Positions 7,109 to 9,765 of a stretch of 9,765 nucleotides of DNA are shown here, piece by piece. A model generated the notes under the pieces. It did not search any database. It saw nothing but the letters and a program-made list of their open reading frames with translations, and was not told where the DNA came from. The translations under genes were made by a program, and so were the position numbers. The DNA comes from SHLQ01 sp964517125 (GTDB lineage: Bacteria > Actinomycetota > Acidimicrobiia > Acidimicrobiales > SHLQ01): NCBI GenBank assembly GCA_964517125.1, contig CAZFBD010000111.1, forward strand, positions 1-9,765, written 5' to 3'. Numbering within the stretch: position 1 is the first letter of the stretch; every line of letters starts with the position of its first letter.

Positions 7109-7429
7109 CTAGCGATGGATGGCGATGAGCTCTCCGCAGACACACACGGCGGCGCCCGGTCGGTGAGGGTGCACGTGCTGCCAGCTCAGATGAACGACCT
7201 CGTCGAGCGTTGTGCACAGCGCGGTGACCAACACGTCCTCGTGCTCTTCGGCGGTGGGGTAGAGGGCTTCCCGAAGACGACGCATGCGATGGCGCGCTTC
7301 GTCGAGCGAACGTCGGCTCGCCGCCAGCCGGGTGACCGCTGTCCGGGGCCGCGCCTTGAGGTCATCGTGGTGGCGCCACGCCATGAGCAGATCGTCAAAG
7401 GCCGCCTCAGCCAGGTAGTGCAACGCCAT
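7109..7429 (-). CDS. Unrecognised 106-aa protein with C-terminal CVCG motif
   Basis: The protein is mainly helical and rich in Arg, His and Leu (about residues 1-82), with no signal peptide or membrane segment. It then has a His/Pro segment (WQHVHPHRPG, 83-92) and ends VCVCGELIAIHR with Cys96 and Cys98. With His80, His84, His87 and His89 nearby, the CxC pair could bind a metal, but this is inference. The ATG at 7429 was chosen over one at 7483 because the latter overlaps the start of the divergent regulator gene and encodes an atypical Pro/Arg-rich leader. A TACTGT box 6 nt upstream fits a leaderless transcript. It appears to be the first gene of a unit with the acyl-CoA dehydrogenase and tesB, so a role in acyl-CoA metabolism or its control is possible. 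I cannot assign a family. Confidence 0.7.
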   Translation of the reverse strand: MALHYLAEAAFDDLLMAWRHHDDLKARPRTAVTRLAASRRSLDEARHRMRRLREALYPTAEEHEDVLVTALCTTLDEVVHLSWQHVHPHRPGAAVCVCGELIAIHR

Positions 7430-7435
7430 GGCAGA

Positions 7436-7441
7436 ACAGTA
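7436..7441 (-). promoter_or_regulatory. Candidate leaderless -10 box for the 106-aa gene and its operon
   Basis: The minus strand reads TACTGT (TANNNT), 6 nt before the ATG at 7429, the spacing expected if transcription starts at the A of the start codon. There is no Shine-Dalgarno sequence, which fits a leaderless transcript. No good -35 box is visible. Confidence 0.45.
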
Positions 7442-7443
7442 GT

Positions 7444-7449
7444 TAGCCT
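7444..7449 (+). promoter_or_regulatory. Candidate leaderless -10 box for the DUF2087 regulator
   Basis: TAGCCT (TANNNT) lies 6 nt before the ATG at 7456, with no Shine-Dalgarno sequence between. It sits 2 bp from the opposing -10 box at 7436-7441, so RNA polymerase could not occupy both promoters at once. Confidence 0.4.
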
Positions 7450-7455
7450 CGGGCC

Positions 7456-8001
7456 ATGACGGTTGCCGCGGCGCTCGCCGCATTGCTTGAACCCACCCGG
7501 CTCCAGCTCGCCGGGCATCTTGCGTCCGGCGTTCACAGCACCGCAGACTTGCAGGCCGAGTTCGACGTGAAGCCCCGAGCGGTCCTCGAGGCGCTGGCCG
7601 CCCTGCAACAGGCCGGCCTCGCCGTGTCCACGGATGCGGGCTGGACGATCCCAGCCGAGAACCTCAGGTCGCTGGCCGCAGCAGCCGCCGATGCCGAGCT
7701 CCCGATGGATCCGTACATCGGCTTTGGAATGCTCGACGAGGAGCGGACGATCCTGTCCCGGTACTTCGAAGGTCGGACATTGGTGGAGGTGCCTTCGAGC
7801 AGGGCGAAGCGCAGGATCGTGCTCGAACGCCTTGCGCTCGAGTTCGACATCGGTCAGCGCTACGACGAATCCTCCGTGAACGACATCCTCCATGCGTTCC
7901 ACGAAGACCACGTGACGCTGCGCCGCTACCTGATCGACGAGGGACTCCTGGATCGTGACGACAGCCAGTACTGGCGCAGCGGCGGCCGGGTCGAAACCTG
8001 A
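7456..8001 (+). CDS. DUF2087 protein with N-terminal winged-helix domain (transcriptional regulator)
   Basis: This 181-aa cytosolic protein has two parts. Residues 1-65 look like an ArsR-type winged helix-turn-helix (LLEPTRLQLAGHLASG, then an STADLQAEF... ALAALQQAGL recognition region and a short wing ending GWTI). Residues about 103-174 match DUF2087: FEGRTLVEVPSSRAKRRIVL, an LALEF...RYDE segment, VNDILHAFHEDHVTLRRYLI and DEGLLDRDDSQYWR. Proteins with this architecture are usually annotated as regulators; the ligand of DUF2087 is not known to me. It diverges from the 106-aa/acyl-CoA dehydrogenase/tesB genes over 26 bp, so it most plausibly controls them and itself. The ATG at 7456 gives the full winged helix and has no ribosome binding site, consistent with leaderless translation. 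Confidence 0.88.
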   Translation: MTVAAALAALLEPTRLQLAGHLASGVHSTADLQAEFDVKPRAVLEALAALQQAGLAVSTDAGWTIPAENLRSLAAAAADAELPMDPYIGFGMLDEERTILSRYFEGRTLVEVPSSRAKRRIVLERLALEFDIGQRYDESSVNDILHAFHEDHVTLRRYLIDEGLLDRDDSQYWRSGGRVET

Positions 8002-8035
8002 TCACCGTGTCGGGTGTCAGCGCCCATACATTCTT

Positions 8036-8060
8036 CACGTCGCCGGTCGGCGATTACGTG
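8036..8060. terminator. Hairpin at the convergent ends of the DUF2087 and CGNR genes
   Basis: CACGT (8036-8040) pairs with ACGTG (8056-8060), and inside it CGCCG (8041-8045) pairs with CGGCG (8048-8052), with three unpaired bases (ATT) on one side. The structure overlaps the TAA of the minus-strand gene (8054-8056) and lies 35 nt after the plus-strand stop. It lacks a U-tract, so it may act as a bidirectional barrier or 3'-end stabiliser rather than a classic terminator. Confidence 0.35.
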
Positions 8061-8581
8061 GTTGCACGAGAGCGATGGCGGGCCACGCGGGCGCGCACCT
8101 GACAGGTTGTCGTGCAAAAGCGACGGTTGTGTCGTCGCGACCGATCGATGAACACGTCGACACAGTGATGTTCATCGCACAGGCCAAGACCATGTACGGC
8201 TGGATCCGCAAGTGTGGCGACAAGCCGTCGTCCAACCTCGGCTTCGAGGTCCGGGGCGTCTGAGGTTCCGAACACGAGGACGATGTCGCCGTCGATGACG
8301 GTCGGCGACACATCGTGCTTTCCCATGAACAGTGCGCCGAGGGCGTCTGCGATTCCGGTCGGGTCTGGACCCGCCGCAACGACAGCGAACGCCTTGTTTG
8401 CTGCATTCACGAGGGCCGGTTCGCCGCAGCGGAGGAACGCAGCGGGAGTCTCAGGGTGATCGCCGAGGCCGGGGTACGGGCCGCCGGTCTCATTGCTCAG
8501 GCGCCGTGTCTCGTCGGCGAACTCGTTGATGAACCAGACCACCCAGTCCTGTTCTGCTTCGGGTTGGTTCGACGGCTCCAT
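8054..8581 (-). CDS. CGNR-type zinc-finger protein (putative transcriptional regulator)
   Basis: The 175-aa protein ends in a domain resembling the CGNR zinc finger: Cys135-x4-Cys140, VFIDRSRRHNRRFC with Cys156, and C-QVR beginning at Cys160, followed by a basic tail (ARVARHRSR). All four zinc ligands are present, but the signature CGNR reads CQVR. The N-terminal 125 residues are acidic and I cannot match them with certainty to the ABATE domain that usually precedes this finger. Such proteins are generally taken to be DNA-binding regulators, sometimes stress-related. The ATG at 8581 has no ribosome binding site but a TACGAT box 7 nt upstream, fitting a leaderless transcript. It diverges from the PEP mutase-family gene and may regulate it. 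Confidence 0.8.
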   Translation of the reverse strand: MEPSNQPEAEQDWVVWFINEFADETRRLSNETGGPYPGLGDHPETPAAFLRCGEPALVNAANKAFAVVAAGPDPTGIADALGALFMGKHDVSPTVIDGDIVLVFGTSDAPDLEAEVGRRLVATLADPAVHGLGLCDEHHCVDVFIDRSRRHNRRFCTTTCQVRARVARHRSRATT

Positions 8582-8588
8582 TGGTTCG

Positions 8589-8607
8589 ATCGTAGCTGTC
8601 TTACGAT
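8589..8607. promoter_or_regulatory. Operator-like inverted repeat ATCGTA-N7-TACGAT
   Basis: Two perfect 6-bp half-sites, 8589-8594 and 8602-8607, flank 7 bp. The left half is the -10 box of the minus-strand gene, so a dimer bound here would block that promoter. Autoregulation by the CGNR-type protein is a natural guess but not shown. Confidence 0.4.
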
Positions 8608-8617
8608 GTTGGGTAAA
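8589..8617 (-). promoter_or_regulatory. Promoter of the CGNR-type gene (leaderless)
   Basis: On the minus strand, TTTACC (plus 8612-8617) and TACGAT (plus 8589-8594) are separated by exactly 17 nt. TACGAT ends 7 nt before the ATG at 8581, so the first transcribed base should be the start codon. The -35 matches four of six consensus bases. Confidence 0.55.
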
Positions 8618-8638
8618 ACTTCATTTATGCGTTACCGT
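8609..8638 (+). promoter_or_regulatory. Candidate promoter of the PEP mutase-family gene
   Basis: TTGGGT (8609-8614) and TACCGT (8633-8638) are separated by 18 nt. The -35 overlaps the -35 of the divergent promoter by 3 bp. The leader would be about 35 nt and contains the GAGGGGG ribosome binding site at 8668-8674. Confidence 0.4.
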
Positions 8639-8648
8639 GTCGAACGGT
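8634..8648. promoter_or_regulatory. Second inverted repeat ACCGT-N5-ACGGT
   Basis: Half-sites at 8634-8638 and 8644-8648 overlap the -10 and expected start point of the plus-strand promoter. Their right half ACGGT resembles ACGAT of the first inverted repeat (shared ACGRT), though the spacing differs. Confidence 0.3.
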
Positions 8649-8678
8649 CGTTGCCAGGCGGCCATGTGAGGGGGACCC

Positions 8679-9479
8679 ATGACAAGGCGACTGTTCGATC
8701 TGCACCAGTCCGGCACCTTTGTGTTGGTGAACGTCCACGACGTTGGCTCTGCAGCCATCGCGCAACATGCAGGCGCACAAGCACTGGGCACAACGAGCGG
8801 TGGCCATGCGTACTCGATCGGGCGCCGCGACGCCGCTGGGGAACTGTCGAGGGAAGAGTCCATCGAGAGAGCATCCGAAATCTGCGCCGCTGTCGACATT
8901 CCGGTCAGCGTCGACGCGGAGAACGGGTGGGGGCACGAACCGGAGGACGTGGCCGAGACTGTTCGACTGCTCATCGAATGCGGACTAGCGGGAGCGAGCA
9001 TTGAGGACTGGTCGGGCGAGACCGAGCGTGGTTTCTACGAACGCTCGTTGGCCGTCGCTCGTATCGAGGCTGCGGTCGAAGCTGCAAACACGGCCGAAAC
9101 CGGCTTTGTGATCTGTGCTCGGGCCGATCGGGTGATGCATGAGGGCATGGACGCCTTCGAGGACACCCTGTCCCGACTGCAGTCGTTCGCCGCCGTAGGC
9201 GCCGGGTGCCTGTACGCGCCCGGCGTTTCCGGTGAGGTGACGATCGGGCGAGTGATCGATGAGGCGGGCGGTCCGGTGAATGTTCTGCTCGGCATGAACA
9301 GCGGGCTGTCGATCCCAGATGTCTCTGCGCTCGGCGCGCGTCGGATCAGTCTGGGCAGCTCGCTGTATCAGGCAACCATGGGCGCATTCTGTGAAATGGT
9401 GAAGGAGGCCCTCACAACGGGCTCACTCAACGTTGCCACCCCGGTGCTCGACTATGACCTGATCGAATCCCTCTTCTGA
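8679..9479 (+). CDS. Isocitrate lyase / PEP mutase-family enzyme
   Basis: This 266-aa protein is a TIM-barrel enzyme of the isocitrate lyase/phosphoenolpyruvate mutase superfamily, whose members make or break C-C or P-C bonds next to a carboxylate. Family features in order are NVHDVGSA (18-25), TTSGGHAYSIG (38-48), VSVDAENGWG with metal-region Asp79 and Glu81, GASIED with Glu109, ICARAD with Arg148, GAGCLYAPG (174-182) and ALGARRISLGSSLY (217-230). The KKCGH-type catalytic loop of true isocitrate lyase and methylisocitrate lyase is not visible, so it belongs with the short PEP mutase-like group of unknown substrate. A GAGGGGG ribosome binding site lies 4 nt before the ATG. It diverges from the CGNR-type gene and is followed by a DUF2867 gene after 83 nt. 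Confidence 0.9.
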   Translation: MTRRLFDLHQSGTFVLVNVHDVGSAAIAQHAGAQALGTTSGGHAYSIGRRDAAGELSREESIERASEICAAVDIPVSVDAENGWGHEPEDVAETVRLLIECGLAGASIEDWSGETERGFYERSLAVARIEAAVEAANTAETGFVICARADRVMHEGMDAFEDTLSRLQSFAAVGAGCLYAPGVSGEVTIGRVIDEAGGPVNVLLGMNSGLSIPDVSALGARRISLGSSLYQATMGAFCEMVKEALTTGSLNVATPVLDYDLIESLF

Positions 9480-9511
9480 GAGATGGAAGACATCGAGGCG
9501 TAGTGTCACCT

Positions 9512-9538
9512 TTGCTGGGGCTGTCTCGTCAATATGGT
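9512..9538 (+). promoter_or_regulatory. Candidate promoter of the DUF2867 gene
   Basis: TATGGT at 9533-9538 fits the -10 pattern and would give a leader of about 18 nt before the ATG at 9563. A weak -35 (TTGCTG, 9512-9517, 15-nt spacing) is present. I see no terminator hairpin in the 83-nt gap, so read-through from the upstream gene is also possible. Confidence 0.35.
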
Positions 9539-9562
9539 GAGAAGCGAGCAGGAGAGACTTCC

Positions 9563-9765
9563 ATGTCCAGCACCACACCGACCGGCGGACGAATCGATCC
9601 GGCAGATCACAACAATCCGGCGTGGCACATTCACGAGGTTGCCCACGACTTCGAGCTGATCGACGCGTGGAGGCTGCCGGTCGCCGGCGGCGAAGAGGAC
9701 TTCGCCGAGTTCATGACGATGTTCCTTTCACTCGACCTTGCCGACAACGAACAATCCTCGGCGAG
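9563..9765 (+). CDS. DUF2867-like protein, N-terminal part (cut by window edge)
   Basis: Sixty-seven codons are visible to the right edge. After a short polar leader, the sequence HEVAHDFELIDAWRLPVAGG (24-43) followed by EEDFAEFMTMF resembles the opening of DUF2867 proteins, a family of unknown function common in actinobacteria. The start is well supported: AGGAG at 9550-9554 lies 8 nt before the ATG. No signal peptide is seen. The link to the upstream PEP mutase-family gene is only proximity on the same strand. Confidence 0.72.
   Translation, partial: MSSTTPTGGRIDPADHNNPAWHIHEVAHDFELIDAWRLPVAGGEEDFAEFMTMFLSLDLADNEQSSA

Noticed and set aside
2068..7429. A dedicated biosynthetic or defence island
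   Set aside because: The genes are ordinary lipid, glycan and sugar-phosphate enzymes with similar base composition; no transposase, integrase, nuclease, toxin or synthase is present.
8664..8669. ATG-TGA start-stop element upstream of the PEP mutase-family gene
   Set aside because: It is a two-codon coincidence within the ribosome-binding region without a ribosome binding site of its own.

Overview
The window comes from a GC-rich (estimated by eye at about 63-66 % G+C) chromosome, most likely of an actinobacterium and perhaps of the Acidimicrobiia (Ilumatobacter-like). The reasons are threonine-only linkers in two exported proteins, a DUF2087 regulator, a CGNR-type zinc finger, a DUF2867 protein and several genes whose only start signal is a TANNNT box 6-7 nt before the ATG, as in leaderless actinobacterial transcripts. 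The lineage call is inference. Nothing looks phage-, transposon- or CRISPR-like, and there is no tRNA or rRNA gene.

Left and centre (1-7429): seven genes lie head to tail on the minus strand. In transcription order they are: a 106-aa unrecognised protein ending in a CVCG motif; an acyl-CoA dehydrogenase of long-chain (LCAD) type; acyl-CoA thioesterase II (tesB); a secreted DUF4038/GH140-like glycosidase with a ten-threonine linker and a 14-unit RTX tail; a lipoprotein alpha/beta-hydrolase; phosphoglucomutase (pgm); and the start of an unrecognised small hydrophilic protein that runs off the left edge. The gaps are 38, 9, 25, 73, 95 and 162 nt. The first four genes look like one transcription unit. 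Short inverted repeats at the ends of the glycosidase, lipoprotein and pgm genes suggest partial breaks after that.

Right (7430-9765): a DUF2087 regulator diverges from the 106-aa gene across only 26 bp, with a leaderless-type -10 box on each strand. It converges on a minus-strand CGNR-type zinc-finger gene, with a hairpin at the junction. The CGNR gene in turn diverges from an isocitrate lyase/PEP mutase-family enzyme across a 97-bp region with two back-to-back promoter candidates, each overlapped by an inverted repeat. A DUF2867 gene with a strong ribosome binding site starts at 9563 and runs off the right edge.

Functionally, the window combines fatty acyl-CoA metabolism (dehydrogenase plus thioesterase), extracellular carbohydrate or ester hydrolysis (glycosidase plus lipoprotein hydrolase), sugar-phosphate interconversion (pgm) and two small regulator/target pairs. 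I see no clear new defence or mobile system. The most interesting items are the Sec-exported glycosidase with an RTX tail and the two compact divergent control regions. No intergenic stretch exceeds 162 nt.
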